Positions 37,409-46,337 of a stretch of DNA of 64,000 nucleotides are shown one piece after another (the first letter of the stretch is position 1; every line of letters begins with the position of its first letter). Source of the stretch: Levilactobacillus wangkuiensis (lineage in GTDB: Bacteria; Bacillota; Bacilli; Lactobacillales; Lactobacillaceae); contig NZ_BOLM01000001.1 in NCBI RefSeq assembly GCF_016861605.1, forward strand, positions 62,001-126,000, given 5' to 3'. Position numbers and translations under genes: made by a program. The notes below the pieces were generated by a model. It did not search any database. It had not been told where the DNA came from and saw only the letters and a list, made by a program, of their open reading frames with translations.

Positions 37409-37921
37409 ATGAGTAATCACATCGCGTTATTTGAACCCCTGTTTCCCGCCAATACCGGGAACATCGCCCGGACCTGTGCCGGGACCGACACCGTCTTAGA
37501 TTTGATCAAGCCCCTCGGTTTTTCCGTTGACGACGCCCACTTAAAACGGGCTGGCCTGGACTACTGGGACAAGGTCGACGTCCGCTACCATGAGAATCTG
37601 CCAGCGTTTTTAGAAACGATTCCAGACCCCACGCAACTGTACCTGGTTTCCAAGTTTGCGGACCAAGACTACACGGAACCCGATTACAGCGTCAACGAGA
37701 ATGATCACTACTTCTTATTTGGTAAGGAAACGACGGGCTTGCCTGAACCCTTCATGCGCAAGCACGCCGAAAAATGCATCCGGATTCCCCAAGACGACAC
37801 CCATATTCGGGCCCTGAACCTCTCCAACAGTGCGGCCATTGTGATCTACGAAGTCCTGCGTCAACAGGCTTTTCCTAACCTGGAACGGGTCCACACGTAT
37901 CCGCACGACAAATTAAAGTAA
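37409..37921 (+). CDS. trmL: tRNA (cytidine/uridine-34-2'-O)-methyltransferase
   Basis: 170 residues. SPOUT-fold methyltransferase with the N-terminal LFEPLFPANTGNIARTC motif and the trefoil-knot SAM-binding motifs LFGKETTGLP and IRALNLSNSAAIVIYE. It methylates the ribose of the wobble nucleotide in tRNA-Leu isoacceptors. Length and motifs match TrmL/CspR. ATG 37409 follows CGGAGAAGAG; an upstream in-frame extension to 37268 runs through a structured repeat and is rejected. The gene lies 18 bases before ftsK and probably shares its transcript. Confidence 0.9.
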   Translation: MSNHIALFEPLFPANTGNIARTCAGTDTVLDLIKPLGFSVDDAHLKRAGLDYWDKVDVRYHENLPAFLETIPDPTQLYLVSKFADQDYTEPDYSVNENDHYFLFGKETTGLPEPFMRKHAEKCIRIPQDDTHIRALNLSNSAAIVIYEVLRQQAFPNLERVHTYPHDKLK

Positions 37922-37939
37922 GCGAAAGGAGGCAGTCGG

Positions 37940-40285
37940 TTGGCTACCAAACGAAAAACGACCCGGCGTCGCCCAACCACTAAGCGCAAGCCGGCTCGCC
38001 GCAAATCAACAAAGCAACAACCGTTTCCCTATACCGCAAACGTTATTGGCCTGGTCCTGATTGCTTTAGCGGGACTGGGTCTCTTTAACCTCGGGCTCCT
38101 CGGCACGCTGGCCGCCAATCTGGTGCGGCTGGTCGTGGGGGATACCTACGAATTTGGCCTGATTCTGGTGGCCGCGGTGGGAGTCGCACTGACCATCACC
38201 GGCACGTTGCCCCGGATTGCCCGTCACTATTTAATCGGTGGGGGATTGATCTATGGCGGCTGGCTGCTCTGGATGAGCGCCAACCATTTTATTGCCGTCG
38301 ACATTCACAGCCAGTTTTTACCTACGATTTGGCACGCCGGCCTGGCGGACCTGGTCACGGGTGGTCTGACGTCACAGCTGGGCGGTGGCCTAGTTGGCAC
38401 GTTACTCCTGAGTGTGATTGCCTGGCTGATTGCGTTGGTCGGGTCGCAGATTGCGGCCTGGCTGATCATGTTGGGCGGGGTCATCGTCTTCTTCCAGATT
38501 CCCCTGGCCAGCATCGAACACTGGCTCCAGACGGTCTGGTCCACGCTGCGGCACGGCCTACAAGCCAGCGGCACGGCCCTGAAAAATGGGGGCGAACGCG
38601 TCAAGGAGCGGCAGGCCAAACGCAGTGAGCAAAAGCCGACGGTTACCGTCACAACACCTATGGATCCGGACAAGAAGGATTTGCCCGAACCGAAGCCGAA
38701 GCCAACGCCTAAGCCACAACCGGAACCCAGCTATCACATCACGGTGGCTGCGGATGCCTCAAGCAAGAAGCCTGACAAATCGACAACCGACGCGCCAGAG
38801 GATACGGCCGTGGCCGATGCTTTGGCTAGCAGCACGCCGGTCGACCCGAATTATCAGTTACCAACGGCGGACTTGTTGAAGCAGGTGCCACCGACTGATC
38901 AGACCGAAGAAGTTAATGCTATTGATGCCAATACCAAGATTTTGAAGCAAACGCTCGACAGTTTTGGCGTCGATGCCGAAGTGAAAAACGTCAGCCTGGG
39001 GCCGTCCGTGACCGAGTACGAACTGCACCCGGCCATCGGGGTCAAGGTTTCGCGAATCGTGAATTTGGCCGACGACCTGGCCCTAGCCCTGGCCGCTAAG
39101 GGGATTCGGATTCAAGCACCAATCCCTGGGAAGTCCTTGATTGGGATTGAAGTGCCCAACAAGGAAGTCTCCACCGTGGCCTTTCGTGACGTGGTCGAGG
39201 CCCAGCCACCGCACCCCAACAAGCCGTTGGAGGTGCCACTGGGTCGTAACGTGACCGGGGAAGTCGTGACCATGGACCTCACCAAGATGCCGCACCTGCT
39301 GATTGCGGGGGCGACCGGGAGTGGGAAGTCCGTGGCCATCAACGGCATTATTACCAGCATGTTGATGAATGCCCGGCCCGACCAGCTGAAATTGATGCTG
39401 ATCGACCCGAAGAAAGTGGAACTCAGCGTGTACAATGGGATTCCCCATTTGTTAACACCCGTGGTTTCCGAACCGAAGAAGGCTGCGCGGGCCCTGCACA
39501 AGGTCGTGGCCGAAATGGAACGCCGCTACGAACTGTTCTCACAGTTTGGGCAACGGAAAATTTCCGGCTACAACGCCTTCGTGCAGAAGGCCAACGCCGA
39601 GGACGACCAAGCCCGGCCAATGCTGCCGTACATCGTGGTCGTCGTCGATGAATTGGCCGACTTGATGATGACGGTCTCCAGCGAAGTTGAAGATGCCATC
39701 ATCCGGTTAGCCCAAATGGGACGGGCCGCCGGGGTCCACATGATTTTGGCCACGCAACGGCCATCCGTGGACGTCATTACCGGTCTGATCAAGGCCAACG
39801 TGCCATCACGGATTGCCTTTGCCGTGTCCAGTGGGATTGATTCCCGGACGATTTTGGACACGAACGGGGCCGAAAAGCTGTTGGGCCGCGGGGATATGCT
39901 GTATCAACCCGTCGACGCCAACTCGCCGGTCCGAGTCCAGGGGGCCTTTATCCCGGATGAAGACGTGTCTAGCGTGGTTGAATTCATCAAGCAACAACAG
40001 TCTGCGGACTACGATGAAGACATGATGGTCAGCGATGAGGAAATGAAACAGGAAGAAGCTGGCGACAGCGATGATGAGCTGTTTGATGAGGCGCTGAGTT
40101 TCGTGGTCGACCAACAAAAGGCTAGCACCTCACTGTTACAACGGCGCTTCCGGATTGGTTACAACCGAGCCGCCCGCATCATGGATGACTTGGAACAGCG
40201 TGGTTACATTGGGCCACAGGAGGGGAGCAAGCCCCGCCAGGTCTACAAGCAACCGGACAATCCGGACCAATCCAACGACCAATAG
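37940..40285 (+). CDS. ftsK: DNA translocase FtsK/SpoIIIE
   Basis: 781 residues from TTG 37940, with AAAGGAGG seven bases upstream. A very basic N-terminus (residues 1-30) precedes four hydrophobic spans (about 33-175), a Pro/Lys/Asp-rich linker (about 210-290), and the motor: Walker [12 protein letters not shown], Walker [13 protein letters not shown], and [13 protein letters not shown]. The C-terminal gamma winged helix [22 protein letters not shown] reads polar sequences. The protein pumps chromosome DNA through the closing septum and helps resolve dimers. Its placement a few kilobases before the division cluster is not an operon, since a repeat element and hairpins follow. Confidence 0.95.
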   Translation: MATKRKTTRRRPTTKRKPARRKSTKQQPFPYTANVIGLVLIALAGLGLFNLGLLGTLAANLVRLVVGDTYEFGLILVAAVGVALTITGTLPRIARHYLIGGGLIYGGWLLWMSANHFIAVDIHSQFLPTIWHAGLADLVTGGLTSQLGGGLVGTLLLSVIAWLIALVGSQIAAWLIMLGGVIVFFQIPLASIEHWLQTVWSTLRHGLQASGTALKNGGERVKERQAKRSEQKPTVTVTTPMDPDKKDLPEPKPKPTPKPQPEPSYHITVAADASSKKPDKSTTDAPEDTAVADALASSTPVDPNYQLPTADLLKQVPPTDQTEEVNAIDANTKILKQTLDSFGVDAEVKNVSLGPSVTEYELHPAIGVKVSRIVNLADDLALALAAKGIRIQAPIPGKSLIGIEVPNKEVSTVAFRDVVEAQPPHPNKPLEVPLGRNVTGEVVTMDLTKMPHLLIAGATGSGKSVAINGIITSMLMNARPDQLKLMLIDPKKVELSVYNGIPHLLTPVVSEPKKAARALHKVVAEMERRYELFSQFGQRKISGYNAFVQKANAEDDQARPMLPYIVVVVDELADLMMTVSSEVEDAIIRLAQMGRAAGVHMILATQRPSVDVITGLIKANVPSRIAFAVSSGIDSRTILDTNGAEKLLGRGDMLYQPVDANSPVRVQGAFIPDEDVSSVVEFIKQQQSADYDEDMMVSDEEMKQEEAGDSDDELFDEALSFVVDQQKASTSLLQRRFRIGYNRAARIMDDLEQRGYIGPQEGSKPRQVYKQPDNPDQSNDQ

Positions 40286-40301
40286 GTTTTCGCCTTTGGT
40301 T

Positions 40302-40418
40302 TCGCCTTGCCGGGCGGTCAAAAATAGACCGGAACGCGGTGGGCAGGACCGGCCAGGGCCTAAATCCCACGGCTGAGCCTATTTTTGACCGTCCTATCGG
40401 CTGACGCTGGTTTAACCC
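40302..40418 (-). repeat. Structured intergenic repeat, type II copy a (mini form)
   Basis: On the minus strand it begins GGGTTAAACCAGCGTCAGCC, then GGTCAAAAATAGGCTCAGCCGTGGGA, and closes with CCCACCGCGTTCCGGTCTA and TTTTTGACC. Unlike other type II copies only one short inner hairpin (about 20 nt) remains in place of three. It begins 17 bases after the ftsK stop. Confidence 0.75.
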
Positions 40419-40430
40419 AATTGGCCAGTG

Positions 40431-40542
40431 TTGGTCAGGTGGTTGTCGCAGTTATGATAAATTTTAAGCAATCTAGTAAATTGAATGTTGCTCCCTACGG
40501 TGATTTACCAGGATTCCTGGTTGATCGGGTAGGGAGCTTTTT
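40431..40542 (+). ncRNA. Candidate short transcript ending in a strong terminator
   Basis: TTGGTC (40431-40436), 16-base spacer, TATGAT (40453-40458), then about 75 bases ending in GCTCCCTAC (40490-40498) paired with GTAGGGAGC (40529-40537) and a T-run. An inner CCAGG/CCTGG hairpin sits in the loop. No open frame with a ribosome binding site is seen. The hairpin could instead just terminate ftsK read-through. Confidence 0.4.
40490..40542 (+). terminator. Intrinsic terminator downstream of ftsK
   Basis: Nine-base perfect arms with an internal CCAGGATTCCTGG hairpin, followed by TTTTT. Confidence 0.8.
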
Positions 40543-40577
40543 GTAGTTAATTGTTATCGGTTCAATGATGGAAAATC

Positions 40578-40626
40578 AAAAGGAGACACCCGCACACCAG
40601 AGTGGTTGTGTGGACGCCTCCTTTTT
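40578..40626. terminator. Bidirectional hairpin terminator
   Basis: AAAAGGAG (40578-40585) pairs with CTCCTTTT (40618-40625), with inner CACACCA pairing to TGGTTGTG. T-runs exist on both strands. Confidence 0.7.
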
Positions 40627-40775
40627 AGCTTGTGAACAAAGGAATAAGTTAAGTTTCTGACCCAACTTAGGCCAGGAAAGTCCCGGTGTCAAGGGATACA
40701 CAGAACGATTAAAAAATTAATTAATATTCGTTGCGGGTGTCGATGTTTAGACTTGAAATTGGTCACCAAGCGCAG
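40627..40775. other. Spacer without recognisable genes
   Basis: About 150 bases between two hairpin terminators. Nothing beyond AT-rich sequence is seen. Confidence 0.4.
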
Positions 40776-40810
40776 AAAAAAGCCGCCAACATTCGACAGA
40801 ATGTGACGAC
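40776..40810 (-). terminator. Terminator of the DUF4044 gene
   Basis: On the minus strand GTCGTCACATTC pairs with GAATGTTGGCGGC (one bulge, some G-T pairs), followed by six T. It lies nine bases beyond the stop codon. Confidence 0.8.
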
Positions 40811-40818
40811 GACCCGGG

Positions 40819-40941
40819 CTAGCCCATTAATCCTAATGAAGAAATGGCACCAAAGACCAGAGATCCAATGGTTGCGATGATCATGATCCAAACGAAAACG
40901 TTCGTGATTTTTTGAAATGTTGATTTTTTCTTTTTTTCCAT
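40819..40941 (-). CDS. DUF4044 small membrane protein, 40 residues
   Basis: Encoded on the minus strand from ATG at 40941 to TAG at 40819. The protein starts MEKKKKSTFQKITNVF and then has a single hydrophobic span (VWIMIIATIGSLVFGAIS) before SLGLMG. This lysine-rich start and one span match the small DUF4044 family found in Lactobacillaceae near mraZ; the function is not known. A GAGGTGG site lies about 12 bases upstream, and a good terminator follows directly. A longer overlapping frame on the same strand (40763-40978) gives an unlike sequence and is rejected. Confidence 0.85.
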   Translation of the reverse strand: MEKKKKSTFQKITNVFVWIMIIATIGSLVFGAISSLGLMG

Positions 40942-41020
40942 GCGGAAGTAGCCACCTCTTTGCGTCTAGATTACTCAATTAGTTTACCGTGGCAACGTCA
41001 GAATTGCAACCGCCACGCAA

Positions 41021-41087
41021 AAGTTGTCGCGAAAACGTAAAGCTGGACCGTCACGACGGGGAGGACGGCCCGTTTTCACGACAACTT
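41021..41087. repeat. Long inverted repeat
   Basis: AAGTTGTCGCGAAAACG (41021-41037) pairs with CGTTTTCACGACAACTT (41071-41087) with one mismatch; the loop holds GGACCGTC / GACGGCC. It does not have a T-run directly after it, so it is not an ordinary terminator. It is not visibly related to the type I/II repeats. Confidence 0.75.
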
Positions 41088-41209
41088 GTTGCGGATGACA
41101 GGCCATTTTTTTTGCGGAGTGCGGTTGCGTACCCAAGCCACTTGCTCGTGAACGGCGGACGGGGGTCCAGCAAGCAAAGTTTAAGAAGCTTTAACGTTCT
41201 GTCCAGTGA

Positions 41210-41238
41210 TTGCAACGTTCGCTAGAAATCCTTATAAT
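41210..41238 (+). promoter_or_regulatory. Candidate promoter upstream of the DUF3397 gene
   Basis: TTGCAA (41210-41215), 17-base spacer, TATAAT (41233-41238). The likely transcript begins near 41245 with a hairpin (ACGGAA with TTCCGT, inner CGACACGA with TTCGTGTTG) and has a leader of about 510 bases before the DUF3397 gene. Confidence 0.65.
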
Positions 41239-41323
41239 TAAACGGAAGTATTCAAGCACGACACGACCGGTTTCGTGTTGGGACGTTTCCGTTATGGTGA
41301 AATGAAACCGGCGAGTGATTGCC

Positions 41324-41371
41324 GTTCCCGGCGGCAGATTCAAGACGCCGCTGGCCGCTCAGACTTGCGAA
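41324..41371 (-). repeat. Type I repeat remnant: terminal arms only
   Basis: GTTCCCGGCGGCAGATTCAAGA is followed directly by CGCCGCTGGCCGCTCAG, which match the two ends of type I copies (compare 58331-58357 and 58500-58519) with the interior missing. Confidence 0.55.
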
Positions 41372-41511
41372 TCATTTTTCATGGTGGGTGTTCCACCTTT
41401 CAGAATGATACTAGTGAAATGAGTTGGAACGTGACCGTGAGCCATTGTCGGAAGGGTACCAGAAAATACTGCAACGTACATAATGAAACTGTCGTGGACA
41501 CGGGTTGCGAT

Positions 41512-41715
41512 GGGTTAAACACGTGTCAGCCGGAAGGTCGGTGAAAATAGGCTTAGCCGTGGGAATTTTAGCAGCAGGGTCACTGCTGCTAAAATTAGGT
41601 GACTTTAAGACGCGACCTTTGCGGCTTAAAGCAAGGTGGGAGACCGCCCTTTGGCTCCCACCGTCCGCCCACAGCGTTCCGGCCTATTTTCACCGTCCTG
41701 GAGGCGCGGGCTAAG
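41512..41715 (+). repeat. Structured intergenic repeat, type II copy b
   Basis: GGGTTAAAC start, closing stem GGTGAAAATAGGC with GCCTATTTTCACC, GCCGTGGG with CCCACAGC, and three inner hairpins (a TTTTAGCAGC pair, a CTTTAAG/CTTAAAG pair, and GGGAGACCG...GGCTCCC). It ends about 25 bases before the ribosome binding site of the DUF3397 gene. Confidence 0.85.
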
Positions 41716-41755
41716 ACAAGTTAAAACAAGTAAACCAAAAAAAGGGGGAAGTCGC

Positions 41756-42109
41756 ATGACGTTTTGGACCTCGCCGGCGGGGACGCTGGGCATCCTAGTC
41801 ATCGGCTGGCTGTTGATTCGAGGCGTTAAGCGCCTGTTGAAGAAACACTGGCCAGCACAATTGAACACGTGGGACCTGATGGCGCCGATTTTTATCGGCA
41901 CGTCACTCCTTTTGATTCCAGCGGGAGCGGGGCAGATTTTACCGTGGCTGATCATCGGGTGGATGGCCATTGGTATCGTTGTGACACTTTTACAAGCAAT
42001 TCACAACAAAGAGTTACTTTACTCGACCTTTTTCCGAACATTCTGGCGGCTGACGGACCTGTATTGGGTCGTTGGATTTGCCGCTTGTTTTTTAGTGGTT
42101 ATTGGCTAA
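41756..42109 (+). CDS. DUF3397 membrane protein
   Basis: 117 residues from ATG 41756 with AAAGGGGG upstream; the longer frame to 41636 runs into the structured repeat and is rejected. Four hydrophobic segments (about residues 8-22, 38-58, 60-80 and 98-116) mark a small polytopic protein of the DUF3397 family, a Firmicutes group conserved just upstream of mraZ whose function is unknown. Neighbourhood conservation suggests a link to envelope or division, but nothing in the sequence proves it. A strong terminator follows, so it is not in the mraZ transcript. Confidence 0.8.
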   Translation: MTFWTSPAGTLGILVIGWLLIRGVKRLLKKHWPAQLNTWDLMAPIFIGTSLLLIPAGAGQILPWLIIGWMAIGIVVTLLQAIHNKELLYSTFFRTFWRLTDLYWVVGFAACFLVVIG

Positions 42110-42176
42110 ATTAATGCATAAATATTAATTTTTTTGGTTATCGACTCATTTTTAGTAAGCGTTGTAAAACGCGCTA

Positions 42177-42211
42177 GGCCACGGTGAACACTTGTTCGCC
42201 GTGGCCTTTTT
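42177..42211 (+). terminator. Intrinsic terminator between the DUF3397 gene and mraZ
   Basis: GGCCACGGTGAA (42177-42188) pairs with TTCGCCGTGGCC (42195-42206), then six T. Confidence 0.9.
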
Positions 42212-42247
42212 AAGATTTGTGGGGAAATTTATAAAAATTCGGAAACG

Positions 42248-42279
42248 TTGTGGTAGAAAGTGGGGGGGTGTGGTAAACT
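42248..42279 (+). promoter_or_regulatory. mraZ promoter with MraZ operator repeats
   Basis: GTGG occurs at 42250, 42260 and 42270, exactly ten bases apart, like the direct repeats bound by MraZ in other bacteria. The last repeat overlaps an extended -10 (TGG-TAAACT, 42271-42279). MraZ binding here would repress the cluster promoter. Confidence 0.7.
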
Positions 42280-42310
42280 TGGTGATAGTTACAAATGGGA
42301 GTGATTGGCT

Positions 42311-42742
42311 ATGTTTATGGGGGAGTTTGAACATTCTATCGACACCAAAGGCCGGCTGATCATTCCCGCCAAGTTTCGGGAACAATTGGGCGACCAATTT
42401 GTTGTCACCCGAGGTATGGATGGCTGTTTATTCGGTTATCCCATGCCAGAGTGGGGAGCCCTGCAAGAGAAATTGAAAGCCTTGCCAGTTAATCGCAAGG
42501 ATGCCCGGGCCTTTGTCCGGTTTTTCTACTCTGCAGCAACGGAATGCGAGCTCGATAAGCAGGGCCGCATCAACCTTCCCAAATCACTCCGCGACCACGC
42601 AGCGTTAACCAAACAGTGTGTGATTGTCGGGGTAGCGAATCGCTTTGAAATTTGGAGCGCCGACCGGTGGCAGGACTTTTCCACCACGGCAGAAGAAGAC
42701 TTCGACGATATTGCTGAAAATCTCATTGATTTTGGCATGTAA
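42311..42742 (+). CDS. mraZ: Transcriptional regulator MraZ
   Basis: 143 residues, the usual MraZ length, with two AbrB-like half-domains: [25 protein letters not shown] at the start and the second [16 protein letters not shown] repeat near residue 80. MraZ forms ring-like oligomers that bind three or more direct repeats ahead of its own gene and control the dcw cluster. Three GTGG repeats spaced by ten bases lie directly upstream. ATG 42311 follows GGGAGTG; the TTG four codons... earlier at 42305 adds only two residues and has no better site. rsmH follows 22 bases later. Confidence 0.95.
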   Translation: MFMGEFEHSIDTKGRLIIPAKFREQLGDQFVVTRGMDGCLFGYPMPEWGALQEKLKALPVNRKDARAFVRFFYSAATECELDKQGRINLPKSLRDHAALTKQCVIVGVANRFEIWSADRWQDFSTTAEEDFDDIAENLIDFGM

Positions 42743-42764
42743 CGTTTAGGAAAGGAGAGTGTTT

Positions 42765-43709
42765 ATGGAAGACTTTCATCACGTAACGGTATTACTCAAA
42801 GAAGCGGTGGCTGGGTTAGCCATTAAGCCAACTGGCATCTACGTTGACTGCACTCTCGGTGGCGGCGGCCATAGCCAGCGCATCCTTGAGCAGTTGACGA
42901 CCGGTCATCTGTACGCATTTGACCAAGATCAGACGGCGATTACCTACAACGAAGAACACTTAAAAAAATATATCGATGAGGGAAAATTAACCTTTATCAA
43001 GAGCAATTTCCGGGATATCCAAGCCCAACTCAATCAGCGGGGAATCACCGCGGTTGACGGCATCTTGTATGACCTGGGAGTCTCTTCTCCCCAATTTGAC
43101 GAGGCGGACCGTGGCTTTAGTTACCAACACGACGCACCGTTAGATATGCGGATGGATCAGAGCCAGAAACTCACGGCCTGGATTGTGGTCAACGAATGGG
43201 CATTTAACGATCTCATGCGGATTTTCCACCGGTATGGCGAAGAAAAATTTGCCAAGCCAATCGCCAGAGCCATTGAACGGCACCGGGCAACCGCCCCAAT
43301 CGATACGACTGGTCAGCTGGTTGAAATCATCAAGGAAGGGATTCCCGCCGCGGCTCGTCGTCACGGGGGCCATCCTGCCAAGAAGGTGTTCCAGGCCATC
43401 CGCATCGCCGTTAACGACGAACTAGGGGCCTTGGAAGACTCCTTGGAACAAGCTGTTTCACTCATGGATCTGAACGGCCGTATCAGCGTCATTACCTTCC
43501 AATCCTTGGAAGACCGGCTGGTCAAGACCATGTTCCGGGAAAAATCCTCGTTGCCTGATTTACCGCAAGGCTTACCCGTGATTCCGGACAACCTACAACC
43601 TGATTTCAAACTAGTCAATCGCAAACCTATTTTGCCGTCTGAAGAAGAACTAGCGGCGAACCACCGCGCACATAGCGCAAAGCTCAGAATTTTAGAAAAA
43701 ATTAAGTAG
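42765..43709 (+). CDS. rsmH: 16S rRNA (cytosine-1402-N4)-methyltransferase
   Basis: 314 residues from ATG 42765, with AAAGGAG seven bases upstream. The SAM-binding motif is [11 protein letters not shown], and [23 protein letters not shown] and PLDMRMD are diagnostic of RsmH (MraW). It methylates N4 of C1402 in the ribosomal P site. It is the second gene of the division cluster, in the normal order mraZ-rsmH-ftsL-pbpB. Length and motifs are complete. Confidence 0.95.
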   Translation: MEDFHHVTVLLKEAVAGLAIKPTGIYVDCTLGGGGHSQRILEQLTTGHLYAFDQDQTAITYNEEHLKKYIDEGKLTFIKSNFRDIQAQLNQRGITAVDGILYDLGVSSPQFDEADRGFSYQHDAPLDMRMDQSQKLTAWIVVNEWAFNDLMRIFHRYGEEKFAKPIARAIERHRATAPIDTTGQLVEIIKEGIPAAARRHGGHPAKKVFQAIRIAVNDELGALEDSLEQAVSLMDLNGRISVITFQSLEDRLVKTMFREKSSLPDLPQGLPVIPDNLQPDFKLVNRKPILPSEEELAANHRAHSAKLRILEKIK

Positions 43710-43751
43710 TCTTACCAAATCTATTAATTCGACATAGGAAGATGATTATTT

Positions 43752-44153
43752 ATGGCGCAGAACAATTTAGCTGAAGCGGTTCCCCTTTCGCCGGAACCCC
43801 AACAACGCCCAAACATAGAACAGCCGCAACGTCAGGCCCAGCCCCGAGTTGCCCCTCAAGGCAATCCGAGCAGCCAAAAGTTGCCGATTTCTAAATTCGA
43901 AAAATGCTTGTTAACCGCCTGCGGCCTGGTTTTAGCCGTCATGATGGTTTGTGTTGTGTCATCCAAAATTACCATGACCAACGCGCAACATAACCTGCAA
44001 AGCATCAACAACCGCATCACGACCGTGCAGAACCACAACACGAACGCACAACAACAGATCAATGAGTTGCAGAGTCGTAGTCGGCTTGATAAAATTGCTA
44101 AGAAGCAAGGCTTGATTTTAGAAAATGCCAGAATAAGGAATGTAAACAAATAA
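43752..44153 (+). CDS. ftsL: Cell division protein FtsL
   Basis: 133 residues. A proline- and glutamine-rich cytoplasmic part (residues 1-about 52) precedes one transmembrane segment (CLLTACGLVLAVMMVCVVSS) and an extracytoplasmic coiled coil with heptad-like Leu/Ile spacing (LQSINNRITTVQNHNTNAQQQINELQ). FtsL pairs with DivIC and DivIB to connect FtsZ-ring assembly with septal peptidoglycan synthesis. The identification rests on topology and on position between rsmH and pbpB, as FtsL sequences are poorly conserved. It overlaps pbpB by one base. Confidence 0.9.
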   Translation: MAQNNLAEAVPLSPEPQQRPNIEQPQRQAQPRVAPQGNPSSQKLPISKFEKCLLTACGLVLAVMMVCVVSSKITMTNAQHNLQSINNRITTVQNHNTNAQQQINELQSRSRLDKIAKKQGLILENARIRNVNK

Positions 44154-46312
44154 TGAAAGATTCCCACGAGCGTCAAACGACAAATCAGCAACCCGGCAGA
44201 AACCGCAAGCATTTTGGGCAGTTTCTGTTTTACGCTATCTGCGTGTTGTTTATTTTTGTTGTTTGCCGCTTTTCGTATATCGCGATCGGTAAGAACGTTC
44301 AGAACGTCAATCTGAGTTCTCAGGCGCAAAAACTCTACACCGCCAATGAAACGCTGAAGGCCAAGCGGGGCACGATTTATGATGCCAACGGCCAGGCCAT
44401 CGCCGAGGACACCAGCGTCTACTCACTCTACGTGGTGCTGGACAAACGGCAAAAGGGCGTGGACGGGCAGAAGCTTTACGCCACGAACAAGCCCAAGATT
44501 GCGCGCGTTTTGGCAAAGTACTTACCCATCAGCGAGAAGAAGGCCCTAAAGGCGTTGAACCCCAGCAATCGCAACACGTTCCAAGTTGAATTTGGGACGG
44601 CGGGGCAAAACATTTCGTTGACCACCAAACAGAAGATTCAACAGGCCCATCTTAGCGGGGTCAATTTTATTCAACAGGAAGCCCGGCTGTATCCCAATGG
44701 GATTTTCGCTTCCCATTTAGTGGGACTGGCCGAGTCGAAGACCAACAAGGCGGGGGAGACCACGCTGACCGGAACTATGGGGCTCGAGCAGGCGTTTAAC
44801 AAGCAATTGACCGGGACCAATGGCTCGCAAAAAATCAAGAAGGATATGTACGGCTACCAATTACCGGGAACCAAGCAGAAATCCAAGAAGGCCAAGAACG
44901 GTGATAACGTCTACACGACGCTCGATACCCGGCTTCAGACGCTGTTGGAAACGGAAATGAGCAGCGTGCAAGATCAGGTCAAGGCCAACTCGATGAACGC
45001 GGTCCTGATGAACGCCAAGACGGGCGCGATTCTCGCCGCCACGCAGCGACCAACCTTTAATGCGTCTACCAAGGCGGGACTCAGTCAAATTTGGCGGGAT
45101 ACCCTGGTTCAGGATGCCTACGAACCCGGTTCGACGATGAAGGTCTTCACCATGGCGGCCTCCATTGACAGTGGCAATTACAACGGGAATGCGACCTATC
45201 AATCCGGTAAATATGCCATCGGTAATCAAATTGTGCCCGACTGGAATACGTCCGGTTGGGGAACCATTACCTACGACAAAGGATTCGCCCTGTCTAGTAA
45301 CGTGGCCATGGCGCACCTGGAACAACAGATGGGCGCCAAGACCTGGAAGAAATACATTGACCGTTTCCGGTTTCTGAAGAGCACCCATTCCGGCTTGCCG
45401 GGTGAGTTGTCCGGGAGCATTGCCTTCCAGCGGCCGATTGAACAGGCCGACACGTCCTTTGGCCAAGGGATTCAGGTCACCTTCTTCCAGATGTTACAGG
45501 GGCTGACGGCCATCAGTAACAACGGGAAGATGATGAAGCCTTACGTCATCAGTAAGGTCACCGACCCGAACACCAACAAGACCGTCGCCAAGTACTCGCC
45601 GAAGACCGTGGGTAACCCCATTTCAGCCAAAACGGCTAAAGCGGTTCGGAAACACATGGAAGATGTCGTCTATAAGAGTTATGGTATTGGGGGCGACTAT
45701 AAAATGAGTGGCGAACGGGTCGCTGTCAAGACCGGTACCGCTCAGGTCAGCAACGGGAGCGGGTACTTGTCGGGTGACGACAGCTACCTGTACTCCGTCG
45801 CCGCCATGGTGCCCGCTAGCAATCCCAAGTACGTGATGTACATCACCATGAAGCAGCCGCACTTGGGTAGTAAGACCGCCACGCAGCTGCTGGCGTCGAT
45901 CATGAAGCCAGTCATGGCCCGAGCCCTCCAAGAGGATGCCCAAACGACCAAATCAGCCAGTGCCAAGATGCCCGCCGTGACAGGGAAGTCGACCACCAGC
46001 GCCTCAAGTGCACTGACCAAGGCCGGCGCCACGGTGACCATCCTGGGAACGGGGAGTAAGGTGCTGAGTCAATCCGTCAAGATGGGGACCACGCTCTATA
46101 ATGGGCAACGGGTCTTCCTGAAGACCGGTGGCGCAGTCGCCCTGCCAAGTTTAACCGGCTGGTCCAAGGGTGATGTGGTAAAATTAGCACAGATAGAAGG
46201 ATTGAAACTGACCGTGTCCGGTGACGGGTACGTGACGAAACAAAGCGTGAAGGCTGGCACTAGTGTCGGCTCCGGCGCGGGACTCACGGTCACGTTGAAA
46301 CAAAACAAATAA
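44153..46312 (+). CDS. pbpB: Penicillin-binding protein 2B-type septal transpeptidase
   Basis: 719 residues. One N-terminal membrane span (about residues 22-42) is followed by a dimerisation domain and a transpeptidase domain with active-site motifs STMK (Ser327-Lys330), SSN (381-383) and KTG (526-528). Two PASTA domains (about residues 600-719) bind wall precursors. This is a class B PBP that cross-links septal peptidoglycan with FtsW. All catalytic motifs are intact. It starts at ATG 44153 overlapping the ftsL stop, the expected coupling. It would also be annotated as ftsI. Confidence 0.95.
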   Translation: MKDSHERQTTNQQPGRNRKHFGQFLFYAICVLFIFVVCRFSYIAIGKNVQNVNLSSQAQKLYTANETLKAKRGTIYDANGQAIAEDTSVYSLYVVLDKRQKGVDGQKLYATNKPKIARVLAKYLPISEKKALKALNPSNRNTFQVEFGTAGQNISLTTKQKIQQAHLSGVNFIQQEARLYPNGIFASHLVGLAESKTNKAGETTLTGTMGLEQAFNKQLTGTNGSQKIKKDMYGYQLPGTKQKSKKAKNGDNVYTTLDTRLQTLLETEMSSVQDQVKANSMNAVLMNAKTGAILAATQRPTFNASTKAGLSQIWRDTLVQDAYEPGSTMKVFTMAASIDSGNYNGNATYQSGKYAIGNQIVPDWNTSGWGTITYDKGFALSSNVAMAHLEQQMGAKTWKKYIDRFRFLKSTHSGLPGELSGSIAFQRPIEQADTSFGQGIQVTFFQMLQGLTAISNNGKMMKPYVISKVTDPNTNKTVAKYSPKTVGNPISAKTAKAVRKHMEDVVYKSYGIGGDYKMSGERVAVKTGTAQVSNGSGYLSGDDSYLYSVAAMVPASNPKYVMYITMKQPHLGSKTATQLLASIMKPVMARALQEDAQTTKSASAKMPAVTGKSTTSASSALTKAGATVTILGTGSKVLSQSVKMGTTLYNGQRVFLKTGGAVALPSLTGWSKGDVVKLAQIEGLKLTVSGDGYVTKQSVKAGTSVGSGAGLTVTLKQNK

Positions 46313-46337
46313 AAGAGAATGAGGATTGAGTCGAACA

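Noticed and set aside
40763-40978. Minus-strand frame of 71 residues overlapping the DUF4044 gene
   Set aside because: The shorter frame 40941-40819 has a proper start, ribosome binding site, membrane span and terminator; the longer one is a shadow.
41275-41714. Open frames 41275-41544 and 41505-41714
   Set aside because: They cover a type I remnant and a type II repeat and lack ribosome binding sites.
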